The position numbers were made by a program, and so were the translations under genes. Shown here one piece after another: positions 39,057 to 49,084 of a stretch of 64,000 bases of DNA (positions are counted from its first letter, which is position 1; the number at the start of each line of letters is the position of its first letter). The stretch is taken from positions 1-64,000 of the forward strand of contig CACJDW010000003.1 of NCBI GenBank assembly GCA_902592275.1. Reading direction: 5' to 3'. Source of the DNA: an uncultured Pelagibacteraceae bacterium. GTDB lineage: Bacteria > Pseudomonadota > Alphaproteobacteria > Pelagibacterales > Pelagibacteraceae. Under the pieces are notes generated by a model. It did no database searches. It was not told where the DNA came from and worked only from the letters and a program-made list of their open reading frames with translations.

Positions 39057-40142
39057 ATGATAACTCCAAATTTCAAAAAATTTAAAATTGAGGCTTATAA
39101 GCCTGGTAAATCAAAAGTTAAGAAACTTAAGAACGTAATTAAGCTTTCTGCAAATGAGTCTGCTTTAGGTATGAGCCCTAAAGCAAAGAAAATAATATCA
39201 AATAAAAATCTGAATTTAGATAAATATCCAGATGGAAAATCTCAAAATTTAAGAAAAGCAATATCTAAAGCTTATAAATGTAATTCTGAGAAAATTATTT
39301 GTGGAGCTGGTTCAGATGAAGTTATTCAAATGCTTTGTCAGTTGTTTTTAAACCCAAAAGATGAGGTTGTGTTACCAGAGCACAGTTTTTTAATGTACAG
39401 AATTTACTCAAAAATTGTAGGTGCAAAAGTTGTATTTGCAAAAGAAATTAATTTCAAAGTTTCAGTAAATGAAATTTTAAAAAAAATAACAAAAAAAACT
39501 AAAATTGTGTTTATAGCTAACCCAAACAATCCTACAGGAACTTACTTAACGAAAAAAGAAGTTTTAGAATTAAGAAAAAGATTAAATAAAAAAATTTTAC
39601 TAGTTATAGATGATGCCTATGCAGAATATATGAAAAACAAAGATTATTCATCTGGGTTAGATTTGTTTAAAAATAAAGATAATGTTTTCATACTTAGAAC
39701 TTTTTCAAAAATGTTTGGATTAGCCTCTCTGAGAGTAGGTTGGGGATATGGATCAAAAAAAATAGTTGATGCGCTAAATGTTATAAAACCACCATTTAAT
39801 GTAAATGGTATTGCTCAATTAGCTGCCACCGAGTCACTAAAGGATAAAGCTTTCATAAATAAATCGATTAGACATAATTTATTATATTCTGAAAAAATTA
39901 AGAAATTTCTTGAGACATATAATATTTTTTCAAATTCAGTTTCAGCAAATTTTTTGTTACTTAATTTTGAAAAATGTAGATATTCAGCAAAATTTCTGTA
40001 TGAAAAACTTAAAAATAAGGGAATTATTTTAAGATCAACAGAAGATGGTTATCATATAAAGAATAAATTAAGGTTAACTATTGGATCTAAAAAAGAAAAC
40101 TTAAAATTTATGAGTGTTATTAAGCAAGTATTGAAAAAATGA
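39057..40142 (+). CDS. hisC: Histidinol-phosphate / aromatic aminotransferase
   Basis: 361 aa; IKLSANESALGMSPKA, NPNNPTGTYL, FSKMFGLASLRVGWGYG; paired with tyrA. Confidence 0.92.
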   Translation: MITPNFKKFKIEAYKPGKSKVKKLKNVIKLSANESALGMSPKAKKIISNKNLNLDKYPDGKSQNLRKAISKAYKCNSEKIICGAGSDEVIQMLCQLFLNPKDEVVLPEHSFLMYRIYSKIVGAKVVFAKEINFKVSVNEILKKITKKTKIVFIANPNNPTGTYLTKKEVLELRKRLNKKILLVIDDAYAEYMKNKDYSSGLDLFKNKDNVFILRTFSKMFGLASLRVGWGYGSKKIVDALNVIKPPFNVNGIAQLAATESLKDKAFINKSIRHNLLYSEKIKKFLETYNIFSNSVSANFLLLNFEKCRYSAKFLYEKLKNKGIILRSTEDGYHIKNKLRLTIGSKKENLKFMSVIKQVLKK

Positions 40143-41035
40143 AAAATATTTTAATTATTGGCTGTGGATTATTAGGTTCATCTTTATTAAGGCGTATTAG
40201 CAAAAAAAAAATAGCAAAAAAAATATTTATTTATGAAAAATCAAAATCAAATATTACTAAGATAAAAAGATTAAAATTACCTGGAACAATTGTTAAATCA
40301 TTAAAAGAAGGTGCAAGTAATTCCGATTTAATTATCTTTTGCACACCAATGAGCGAATACAAAAATATTATTTTAAAAATTAATAAATTTATACCATCGA
40401 AAACATTGATTACAGATATTGGTTCTTCAAAAATTGAAACTTCTAAAATTATAAATAAATTTTTAAAGAAAGGTATTCATTGGATTCAAAGTCACCCGAT
40501 AGCTGGATCAGAGGTCAGTGGACCAGAGCATGGTAAAGAAAATATGTTTACTGATAGATGGTGCATAATAATTAAAGAAGAAAATATTAAAAAAAATAAT
40601 ATAAATATTATAACTAAGTTTTGGAAAAAAATTGGAGCAAAAGTAGTTGTTATGAGCGCTGAAAAACATGACAAAATTTTTTCTATTACTAGTCATTTAC
40701 CACACTTAATTGCATATAATCTGGTGAAATCCGCACAAGATTTTGAGAAAAAACAAAATTATGAGCTAATCAAATATAGCGCTGGTGGATTACGAGATTT
40801 TTCTAGGATTGCAGCATCAAATGAAATCATGTGGAGAGATATTTTTTTTAACAATAAAAATAATATTTCAAAGGCGATTGATTTGTTTATTAAAAATTTA
40901 AATCAATTTAAAAAAGATATTAATTCAAAAAATAATAAGTCTATCGTAAAGAAACTTATTCAGACTAAAAAGGTAAGATCAAAAATCATCAAATTGAAAC
41001 AAGATATAGACAAGCCTGACTTTGGAAGAAATTAA
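40139..41035 (+). CDS. tyrA: Prephenate/arogenate dehydrogenase
   Basis: 298 aa; IIGCGLLGSSLLRRI, TDIGSSKIET, HPIAGSEVSGPEHG, ITSHLPHLIAYNLV. Confidence 0.93.
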   Translation: MKNILIIGCGLLGSSLLRRISKKKIAKKIFIYEKSKSNITKIKRLKLPGTIVKSLKEGASNSDLIIFCTPMSEYKNIILKINKFIPSKTLITDIGSSKIETSKIINKFLKKGIHWIQSHPIAGSEVSGPEHGKENMFTDRWCIIIKEENIKKNNINIITKFWKKIGAKVVVMSAEKHDKIFSITSHLPHLIAYNLVKSAQDFEKKQNYELIKYSAGGLRDFSRIAASNEIMWRDIFFNNKNNISKAIDLFIKNLNQFKKDINSKNNKSIVKKLIQTKKVRSKIIKLKQDIDKPDFGRN

Positions 41036-41781
41036 TATTTTATTCTAGATACTTTTTTTACCTTTAGCTTGGCAGTCTTTTCAATTCTGTTAATTGTTTC
41101 TATAATTGGCATAATAATTACTTTTCTTTCTGGACCATAGGCATGAATTAGTTGTTTAGAATTTAAACACATAGCAACATGACCTTTCCAAAAAATAATA
41201 TCTCCTTTTTTAAATAGTCTTTTCTTTGAATTCTTTCTTGTATATTTGATCTGATCTTTTGTATCTCTTGGATAAAACGAATTATTATAACAATAAAATA
41301 TTTGCAATAAGGCTGAACAATCAATACCTTTAAATGTTTTTCCACCCCAAACATATTTTACATCGATAAATTTTTTAAATATTTTTGTAAAATTATTTTC
41401 TTTATGGTTTATTTTTTTAATATCTGCTTTTTTAATCCATTTATTTTTTTCAATTTTTACATAATCCTTATTTTGTTCAAATACAGATAATTTGGAGGCA
41501 AGTGGAAGCCAACTGCTAGTTCCAATTCCTGGTTTTTTATAAATCTTTGCTTTTAATGAACTGACTTTATAATTGGGGCTAAATTTTTCAATATATTTTG
41601 AATTTTTTATAAACCCCTTATAATTATCAAATAAAGTTTTAATTTTTATCCAATTTTTATTTTTTGTTAATATTTTGAATTTTTCACCATGTATAATTTG
41701 TGAAGTTACCTCAGATCTTTTCGAAGGATTTTTGTAAATATTCGAAAAATTACCTATGAAATAAAAATTATTTTGCACCAA
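41032..41781 (-). CDS. SH3-domain NlpC/P60-family cell-wall peptidase
   Basis: 249 aa; two SH3-like N-terminal segments, catalytic GIDCSALLQIFY, GHVAMCLNSKQLIHA; TTG/GTG start overlapping the upstream gene. Confidence 0.85.
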   Translation of the reverse strand: MVQNNFYFIGNFSNIYKNPSKRSEVTSQIIHGEKFKILTKNKNWIKIKTLFDNYKGFIKNSKYIEKFSPNYKVSSLKAKIYKKPGIGTSSWLPLASKLSVFEQNKDYVKIEKNKWIKKADIKKINHKENNFTKIFKKFIDVKYVWGGKTFKGIDCSALLQIFYCYNNSFYPRDTKDQIKYTRKNSKKRLFKKGDIIFWKGHVAMCLNSKQLIHAYGPERKVIIMPIIETINRIEKTAKLKVKKVSRIKY

Positions 41782-43144
41782 TTTTAATTTTGTTTTTAAT
41801 TAACCACAAACAAATTAATGATGGTATCACCATTATAGTCGTTAAAACAAAAAATGTTCCCCAATCTCCGTTTAACCAATCAACTAGAGCTCCTGAGGAT
41901 GAAGCTAAAGTAGTACGACCAGCAGTACCAATTGAAGCAAGCAATGCATATTGTGTGGCTGTATAAGTTCTATCAACCAGTAATGATATAAATGCAACAA
42001 ATGCTACAGTTGCAAAAGCTGCTGTGATATCATCAGCTATAACCGCAATTGCAAATAAAATTTCTGATTTTCCAGTCCATGCTAAAACTGCAAATAAAAG
42101 ATTGGTTATAGCCATTAACCCACCAGCAAAGAACATAGTTTTAATTGTTCCAGCTCTCATCGCCATTACTCCACCCAACAAAGTAAATACAACTGTTGTT
42201 ATCCAGCCAAGTCCTTTTGAATAAATTGCAATTTGACCTTTAGAGAAACCAATTTCCTTATAAAAAACAATAGACATTCTTCCCATAAATGCCTCACCTA
42301 TCTTAAATAAGAAAACAAATCCTAAAATTCCAGCTGCAATGGCAAAACCATTTTTTCTAAAAAAACTAATAATAGGTCCGCCTATAGTTCCTGTAATATA
42401 TGCGATAAAGTTTGTAATAATATTGCTAGATCCAAGTTTTCCCTCAATTAATTTGTCTGTTTCTTTCTGTTTTGCTTGTCTGTTTGTCTCTATAGGTTCA
42501 TGAACAAACATTAATCCAATATTCATTAAAATTATTAAAATACCTAAAATTAAAAAAGTAGCTTGCCAGTAGTCCGCTACCCCTAGGTTTTCAAAAAATT
42601 CTGCTGTGAATAAAGCAACAACTCCACCTAATTTATAACCTGTCCACCAACCAACAACAGCCATAGCTGCACCAGCAGCCATTGATTTTCCCTCATTTTC
42701 ATTTATCTGTTCAATTCTTAATGCATCTACAGTTATATCTTGGGTTGCTGACGCGATGGCAATAATTAAACCTACAGTAATTAATAAAGCCAAATTTTCT
42801 GTTGGATTAATCACACTCCAAACAACAAGACTTAACAAAATAATTAATTGCATCAAAACTATCCATCCTCTTCTATGACCTAATTTTTTTGTTAGTATTG
42901 GAATTTGAATTCTATCTATAATGGGAGCCCACAAATAATTGAAAGCGTATACTCCAAAAATTAAACCTGCCCATCCAATTGTTGATCTACTAAGACCTTC
43001 TTCTTTAAGCCAAAGACTTAAGCTGCTTGCAATTAATACCCATGGAAATCCACTTATTGCACCTAATAAAAGAATTCTTACCATTCGAATATCTTTATAA
43101 ACCGTAAGAGAATCAAGCCATGTTTGTTTTTTTGTTTCAGACAT
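41768..43144 (-). CDS. AmpG-like MFS permease (putative muropeptide transporter)
   Basis: ORF with start moved to MSETKKQTW; about 12 TM; FGVYAFNYLWAPIIDRIQIPILTKKLGHRRGWIVLMQ resembles AmpG. Confidence 0.78.
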   Translation of the reverse strand: MSETKKQTWLDSLTVYKDIRMVRILLLGAISGFPWVLIASSLSLWLKEEGLSRSTIGWAGLIFGVYAFNYLWAPIIDRIQIPILTKKLGHRRGWIVLMQLIILLSLVVWSVINPTENLALLITVGLIIAIASATQDITVDALRIEQINENEGKSMAAGAAMAVVGWWTGYKLGGVVALFTAEFFENLGVADYWQATFLILGILIILMNIGLMFVHEPIETNRQAKQKETDKLIEGKLGSSNIITNFIAYITGTIGGPIISFFRKNGFAIAAGILGFVFLFKIGEAFMGRMSIVFYKEIGFSKGQIAIYSKGLGWITTVVFTLLGGVMAMRAGTIKTMFFAGGLMAITNLLFAVLAWTGKSEILFAIAVIADDITAAFATVAFVAFISLLVDRTYTATQYALLASIGTAGRTTLASSSGALVDWLNGDWGTFFVLTTIMVIPSLICLWLIKNKIKIGAK

Positions 43145-43146
43145 AA

Positions 43147-44586
43147 TTAATTTCTCCAAAAAGATGGTAAGAACAATACTAATATTGCAAACAACTCAAG
43201 TCTACCTAAAATCATACCTATGGTTAAGATCCATTTAGAAATATCAGGTAAAGCTGAAAAATCTCCATTAGGCCCGATAATAGGACCTAAACCAGGACCA
43301 ACATTTGATATTGATGTTGCTGCTCCAGAAATAGCAGTTATAAAATCGAGACCTGTTAATGATAACAATGCAGCTAAAATAAAAAAAATAACAAAGTAAA
43401 AATAAATAAATGAAATTATTGATGAAATAAATTTATCATCAACAGATCCTTGATCATATTTAATTACAAATATTCCCTTGGGATATATAATTTTTTTTAA
43501 TTGATTTAAAATGAATAAATATAAAATTTGAATTCTAAAAATTTTAACTCCACAAGTAGTTGATCCAGCACAGCCCCCAATAAACATTAATGCGAGAAAT
43601 ATTGTTATAGGAAAACTTCCCCAACCATCGAATTCAGCATTTACATAACCTGTTCCAGTCAATATTGAAATTGTATTAAAAAAAATAGATCTTAAACTAA
43701 AGTTTCCGTTATTATTAAATAATAAATAAATTGATAATATAATAATACTTATAATTATTATTTTAATAAATGTTTTGATTTGAATATCGTTTAAAAATAT
43801 TTTTTTATTACCACTAATAAATTTAATGTATGCAATAAATGGGATACTTCCTAAAATTATAAAAATCATCGATGATATTTCTATAAGAACACTGTCAAAA
43901 TATCCGATAGATTGATTGTAATTAGAAAATCCACCTGTAGCTATAGTAGTCATAGAATGAGTTAAACTGTCAAATTTTCCCATTCCAAATACCCAATATG
44001 ATAATGCACAAAGAGCGGTTAGACCCGAATAAATATAAATAAGTCTCAAAGCTATTTCTTTTGATTTAGGAAGAATTTTTTCAGAAGAGTCGTTGCTAGA
44101 AATTTTAAATAATTGCATACCACCAACATTCATTATAGGCATCAGGGTAATTGCCATCACAATAATACCAATGCCACCTAGCCATTGTAGTATTGCTCTC
44201 CACAATAGAATACCTTTTGGAGTACTCTCTAAGTTAGAAATAATTGTAGATCCAGTTGTTGTAATACCAGACATACTCTCAAAAAAAGCATCAGTAATTG
44301 AAAGCTCCATAGTCGAAAATATAAATGGTAAAGATCCAAAAATAGCAATACTTAACCAGGACAAAGCAGTTAATAAAAATGCTTGTTGTAAATTTAATTT
44401 TTTGTCGTGATCTAGATTTGAAAGAAAAAATAATGATCCAAAAATTATTGTCACAATAGATGCACCAAAAAATGATGAATCTATTTCAGAATAAATAAAT
44501 TGAGCAATTATAGGGATGAACATTGAGACCCCTAAAATTATTTGCAAAATTCCAAGTGTAAAAAAAACAGTTTTATAATTAGACAT
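43147..44586 (-). CDS. trkH: TrkH-family potassium uptake protein
   Basis: 479 aa; FESMSGITTTGSTI, QWLGGIGIIVMAITLMPIMNVGGMQLF, MTTIATGGFSNYNQSIGYFDS, MFIGGCAGSTTCGVKIFR. Confidence 0.93.
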   Translation of the reverse strand: MSNYKTVFFTLGILQIILGVSMFIPIIAQFIYSEIDSSFFGASIVTIIFGSLFFLSNLDHDKKLNLQQAFLLTALSWLSIAIFGSLPFIFSTMELSITDAFFESMSGITTTGSTIISNLESTPKGILLWRAILQWLGGIGIIVMAITLMPIMNVGGMQLFKISSNDSSEKILPKSKEIALRLIYIYSGLTALCALSYWVFGMGKFDSLTHSMTTIATGGFSNYNQSIGYFDSVLIEISSMIFIILGSIPFIAYIKFISGNKKIFLNDIQIKTFIKIIIISIIILSIYLLFNNNGNFSLRSIFFNTISILTGTGYVNAEFDGWGSFPITIFLALMFIGGCAGSTTCGVKIFRIQILYLFILNQLKKIIYPKGIFVIKYDQGSVDDKFISSIISFIYFYFVIFFILAALLSLTGLDFITAISGAATSISNVGPGLGPIIGPNGDFSALPDISKWILTIGMILGRLELFAILVLFLPSFWRN

Positions 44587-44677
44587 TTTGAAAGAACATT
44601 ATTTTATGGTAAATAAATTTCAACTCTATAAGAATTAATAAAATCGCCAATTTAAGATTTTTATAAAAGATATATTC

Positions 44678-46240
44678 GTGATTAAAAAAGAAATTTTAGA
44701 CAAAACAAGTGCTTGGCCTTTCGTTGAAGCAAAAAAAATGCTTCGTGAGAGAAAATCATTTATTGATAAAAAAGGAAAAATTACTCTTCAAACAGGATAT
44801 GGTCCAAGTGGCCTTCCTCATATCGGAACATTTGGCGAAGTTGCAAGGACTTCGATGATGGTGAATGCCTTAAAGCAACTTACAGATTTACCAACCGAGA
44901 TAATTACTTTTTCTGATGATATGGATGGTTTAAGAAAAGTTCCTGACAATGTTCCTAATCAGGAATTACTAAACAAAAACTTACATAAACCATTAACACA
45001 AGTTCCTGATCCATTTGAAAAATTTGCAAGTTTTGGAGAGCATAATAATGAAATGTTAAAAGATTTTTTAAATAGTTTTAATTTTAAATACAGTTTTAAA
45101 AGTTCGTCATCTTTATATAAAGGTGGTTTTTTCAACCCAACTTTAAAAATTATTTTAGAAAATTACGATGGCATAATGAACATTATACTTCCAACTTTAG
45201 GCAAAGAACGTCAGCAAACTTACTGCCCCTTTTTACCAATTTGTCCAGATACAGGTCATGTCCTCGAAATTCCAGTTATAGAAATTGATAAAAAAAATTC
45301 TAAAATAATTTTTGATAATAAAGGTACAAAATTAGAATCTAGTATTTTGGATGGTAATTGTAAATTACAATGGAAAGTTGATTGGGCAATGAGATGGTAT
45401 GCTCTAGATATAGATTTTGAAATGTATGGAAAAGACCTTATTGAGAGTGCAATTTTATCGACCAAAATAATAAATTTAATTGGTAAAAAACATCCATCTG
45501 GATTTGCTTATGAATTATTTCTTGATGAAAAGGGTGAAAAAATTTCAAAATCAAAAGGAAATGGTATTACTATCGACCAATGGTTAAAATATGCTTCACC
45601 CGAAAGCTTATCTTTATACATGTATCAAAATCCAAAAAGAGCAAAAAAACTTTATAAAGAAATAGTCCCTAAAGCTGTAGATGAGTACCTTGATAATATT
45701 GAAAAATCAAAAAAACAAACTGAACAACAATTAGTGATGAATCCTGTTTGGCATGTTCATAATGGACATATTCCAAAAGAAGAGATGATTATGACCTTTT
45801 CTATGTTGTTGAATTTAGTTGAAACAAGTAACGCTGATAACAAAGATTTATTATGGAAGTTTGTTAAAAAATACAAATCTAATATTCATGAAAAAAATTT
45901 TCCGATTTTTGATGGACTAGTTGGTTATGCAATTAAGTATTTTAATGATGTTATTAAGGCTCAAAAAAAATATAAAAATCCATCTGAAAATGAAAAATTA
46001 GCTCTACAAGCCTTAGTTAAAACTTTAGAACAATGTAATGACCAAATGTCTCCAGAGGATATACAAACATTAATTTATTCAACAGGCAAAGAAAATGGGT
46101 ATGCAGAAAACTTAAGAGATTGGTTTAAGTTAATTTATGAAGTGGTGTTTGGAGATGAAAATGGACCTAGAATGGGTTTTTTTATAAGTTTTTTTGGTGT
46201 TAACGAAACAAAAGAATTGATAATTAGTAAATTGAAATAA
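44678..46240 (+). CDS. lysS: Class I lysyl-tRNA synthetase
   Basis: 520 aa, GTG start; GPSGLPHIGTFGEVARTSM (HIGH-like), EKISKSKGNG (KMSKS-like); class I LysRS architecture. Confidence 0.94.
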   Translation: MIKKEILDKTSAWPFVEAKKMLRERKSFIDKKGKITLQTGYGPSGLPHIGTFGEVARTSMMVNALKQLTDLPTEIITFSDDMDGLRKVPDNVPNQELLNKNLHKPLTQVPDPFEKFASFGEHNNEMLKDFLNSFNFKYSFKSSSSLYKGGFFNPTLKIILENYDGIMNIILPTLGKERQQTYCPFLPICPDTGHVLEIPVIEIDKKNSKIIFDNKGTKLESSILDGNCKLQWKVDWAMRWYALDIDFEMYGKDLIESAILSTKIINLIGKKHPSGFAYELFLDEKGEKISKSKGNGITIDQWLKYASPESLSLYMYQNPKRAKKLYKEIVPKAVDEYLDNIEKSKKQTEQQLVMNPVWHVHNGHIPKEEMIMTFSMLLNLVETSNADNKDLLWKFVKKYKSNIHEKNFPIFDGLVGYAIKYFNDVIKAQKKYKNPSENEKLALQALVKTLEQCNDQMSPEDIQTLIYSTGKENGYAENLRDWFKLIYEVVFGDENGPRMGFFISFFGVNETKELIISKLK

Positions 46241-47292
46241 TGTATTCAAATTTAAGATCTTTAATATTTAAAATAGATCCTGAAAGAGCACATTTTTTAG
46301 CAATTCAATCACTCAAACTCAATTTAGTTTCAAATATATTTGATGAAAACAAAAACGATCCAATTTTAAAAACAAAATTATTTAATCAAGATCTTGATAA
46401 TCCTATCGGTATTGCTGCAGGTTTTGATAAAAATGCAGAGGTATATAATCCTTTATTTAAGCTGGGTTTTGGATTTGTTGAAGTAGGTACAGTTACTCCA
46501 TTAAAACAATATGGAAATGAAAAACCAAGAGTATTTAGATTGGTAGAAGATCAAGCATTAATTAATAGGTTAGGTTTTAACAACCACGGATCAGATACAA
46601 TATTAAACAGAATAAAATCTAATAAAAAACTAGGTGTGCTTGGTGTAAATGTAGGTCCAAACAAAGATTCTAATGATAGATTGAATGATTATTTAATTGG
46701 ATTAGAAAAATTTTCTGAAGTTGCAGATTATATTACAATTAATATTTCGTCACCAAATACTGAAAATCTAAGAAACTTTCATGATGAGAATAAATTAAAA
46801 GAGTTATTAAAATCTATATCAGAGAAAAAAAAACAATTAAAAACTGAAATTCCTGTAGCTGTAAAAATTTCACCAGATATAAATGAAAATCAAATTGACT
46901 TAATTTCAGAAATACTTTTAGAAAATGAAATAAGCGCAATAATAATTTCAAATACTTCCGAATCTTCTCGGGAAACACTTCAAAATATACAGAGACATCA
47001 AAAAGGTGGTTTATCTGGAAAACCTATTGAGAAAAAATCAAATCTTTTAATAAGTAAATTCTATAATTTAATAAAAGGTAAAATTAAAATAATTGGAGTA
47101 GGTGGTGTTGACTCTGGTAAAGCAGCTTATGAAAAGTTTTTATTAGGAGCAGATTATGTTCAGCTGTATACCGGCATGGTATTTCAAGGACCCAATATTG
47201 CTGGGATGATTAAAAAGGACCTAAAAGAATTACTAATAAGAGATGGTGTCAAAAATTTCACAGAAATTGTGGGAAATAAAACTGTTTCTTAA
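46240..47292 (+). CDS. pyrD: Dihydroorotate dehydrogenase (quinone, class 2)
   Basis: 350 aa; [97 protein letters not shown]. Confidence 0.97.
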   Translation: MYSNLRSLIFKIDPERAHFLAIQSLKLNLVSNIFDENKNDPILKTKLFNQDLDNPIGIAAGFDKNAEVYNPLFKLGFGFVEVGTVTPLKQYGNEKPRVFRLVEDQALINRLGFNNHGSDTILNRIKSNKKLGVLGVNVGPNKDSNDRLNDYLIGLEKFSEVADYITINISSPNTENLRNFHDENKLKELLKSISEKKKQLKTEIPVAVKISPDINENQIDLISEILLENEISAIIISNTSESSRETLQNIQRHQKGGLSGKPIEKKSNLLISKFYNLIKGKIKIIGVGGVDSGKAAYEKFLLGADYVQLYTGMVFQGPNIAGMIKKDLKELLIRDGVKNFTEIVGNKTVS

Positions 47293-47303
47293 ATGTATTA
47301 AAC

Positions 47304-47332
47304 TTGACGCCTTCAATATCTCCCCTTATATA
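47304..47332 (+). promoter_or_regulatory. Predicted sigma-70 promoter of rpmB
   Basis: TTGACG (47304-47309), 17-nt spacer, TATATA (47327-47332); ATG of rpmB at 47345. Confidence 0.65.
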
Positions 47333-47344
47333 GGCACTGTTATT

Positions 47345-47656
47345 ATGTCAAAAAAATGCGAGCTTACTGGTAAAATTCCTATGAAAGGTCATAATGTTAG
47401 TCATGCTAACAATAAGACTAAAAGAAGATTTTTACCTAACCTAAAAAAAGTAAAATTTACAAGTGAGCTTACTGGAAGAAGTTTAAAACTTACTGTGAGT
47501 AACTCAGGCGTAAGGTCAGTTGACAAAAAAGGTAGTTTTGATGAATTTTTAAAAACTGTAAAAAATAAAAATTTATCTCCTAGATTAAAAAAGTTAAAAA
47601 AAGTAGTTTTAATTAAATCCCCTTTTAAAAAGAAACCTGTAGCTAAATCAGCTTAA
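47345..47656 (+). CDS. rpmB: 50S ribosomal protein L28
   Basis: [33 protein letters not shown]. The listed ORF start (47243) is too early; ATG at 47345 gives the canonical N-terminus. Confidence 0.97.
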   Translation: MSKKCELTGKIPMKGHNVSHANNKTKRRFLPNLKKVKFTSELTGRSLKLTVSNSGVRSVDKKGSFDEFLKTVKNKNLSPRLKKLKKVVLIKSPFKKKPVAKSA

Positions 47657-48210
47657 TGAACAAATTATTTATCACCCTGTCAATAATGATGGGGGTTGTT
47701 GTACTATCTTCTAATTATTTAGTTCAGTTCCCAATAAACTATTTTGGATTAAATGAGATTTTAACTTATGGAGCTTTTAGTTACCCAATAGCTTTTTTAA
47801 TAACAGATTTAGCAAATAGGTCTTATGGAAAATTATTAGCAAGGCAAATTGTATATTTGGGCTTTTTAATAGGAATTATATTTACATTGTTATTCTCAAC
47901 TGATTTTGCAGATTTAATATCTGTCAGAATTGCAATAGGATCAGGGGTAGCTTTTATTACTGCTCAATTATTAGATATTCAAATTTTTGATCGATTAAGA
48001 AAAAAAGAGTGGTTTGTAGCTCCACTTACTTCATCTTTGATTGGATCAACAGTTGACACATTTTTATTTTTCTCAATATCATTTTATGCAACAGGGGTAC
48101 CTTGGGTTACTTTATCTCTAGGAGATTTAGCAGTAAAAGTTTTAGTTGCTCTAATAATGTTGATACCGTTTAGAATGTTATTAAAAATTATTAAACCAAT
48201 TAAAGTTTAA
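47656..48210 (+). CDS. VUT-family queuosine-precursor transporter (YhhQ-like)
   Basis: 184 aa; FPINYFGLNEILTYGAFSYPIAFLITDLANRSYGKLLARQIVY and QIFDRLRKKEWFVAPLTSSLIGSTVDTFLFF. Confidence 0.88.
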   Translation: MNKLFITLSIMMGVVVLSSNYLVQFPINYFGLNEILTYGAFSYPIAFLITDLANRSYGKLLARQIVYLGFLIGIIFTLLFSTDFADLISVRIAIGSGVAFITAQLLDIQIFDRLRKKEWFVAPLTSSLIGSTVDTFLFFSISFYATGVPWVTLSLGDLAVKVLVALIMLIPFRMLLKIIKPIKV

Positions 48211-49082
48211 TATAAAAATTTATAAGACAAGATTTTATAAGCTAATTTTGCAACAAGAAAATTATAAGAATTAAATCCTTTTATCGGAGATAGTTCATTA
48301 ATATCTGCACCAACAATTTTTGAGTTTTTAGCTGCAATTCTTATTATATCTAATGTTTCGTCCCACAAAAGTCCTCCTGGTTCAGGTGTACCAGTTGCAG
48401 GCATAATACTTGAGTCTAGTCCATCTACATCGAATGTTAGATAAACAGTTTTGTTTTTAATCAGTTTTTTAAATTTAGACAAATTCCATTTTTTTTTATC
48501 TTTTGCCCAAAAAATATTTATTCTTGAAGAATTTTTTTTTAAAAATGGGATTTCACTTTCTGAGATATTTCTTATCCCAAATGAAATTAAAGAAACATTT
48601 TTATAATCTAGACATCTTCTAATTGCTGAGGCATGTGAAAATTTTTCTCCATTATAGCTTTGACGTAAATCTGCATGGGCATCAAAATGCAAGAGGCAAA
48701 TATTTTTATATTTTTTTGTAAAAGGAACAATACACCCAGGAGTTATTGAATGCTCTCCACCTAAAGTCATTGGGAAAAGCTTTTTATCTAAAATTTCTTT
48801 ATTAATATTAGATATTTTATTCAGTGCTTTTTTAATATTTTTGTCGATTTTAAATGGTTTTAAAGTTTTAATACCTATTTTTTTATAAGGTTCGCAATTA
48901 AGCTCTTCATCATATAGTTCAACTTGATGAGATGCTTTTATAATTTCTTTAGGTCCATTTTTTGTTCCTCCCCCATAACTGACAGTTTTTTCTAAACCAA
49001 ATGGAACAATTACAACTTTTTCTTTAAAGCTAAATTTATTATCAATTCCTAAAAACCCGTTTTTATTTGAGAGATATTTCAA
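48207..49082 (-). CDS. speB: Agmatinase/arginase-family ureohydrolase
   Basis: 291 aa; LGGEHSITPG, HFDAHADLRQSY, TFDVDGLDSSIMPATGTPEPGGL metal-binding motifs. Confidence 0.88.
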   Translation of the reverse strand: MKYLSNKNGFLGIDNKFSFKEKVVIVPFGLEKTVSYGGGTKNGPKEIIKASHQVELYDEELNCEPYKKIGIKTLKPFKIDKNIKKALNKISNINKEILDKKLFPMTLGGEHSITPGCIVPFTKKYKNICLLHFDAHADLRQSYNGEKFSHASAIRRCLDYKNVSLISFGIRNISESEIPFLKKNSSRINIFWAKDKKKWNLSKFKKLIKNKTVYLTFDVDGLDSSIMPATGTPEPGGLLWDETLDIIRIAAKNSKIVGADINELSPIKGFNSYNFLVAKLAYKILSYKFLY

Positions 49083-49084
49083 TT

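Noticed and set aside
47243-47344. N-terminal 34-aa extension of L28 in the ORF track
   Set aside because: It overlaps pyrD and the predicted promoter; canonical L28 starts at [10 protein letters not shown] (47345).
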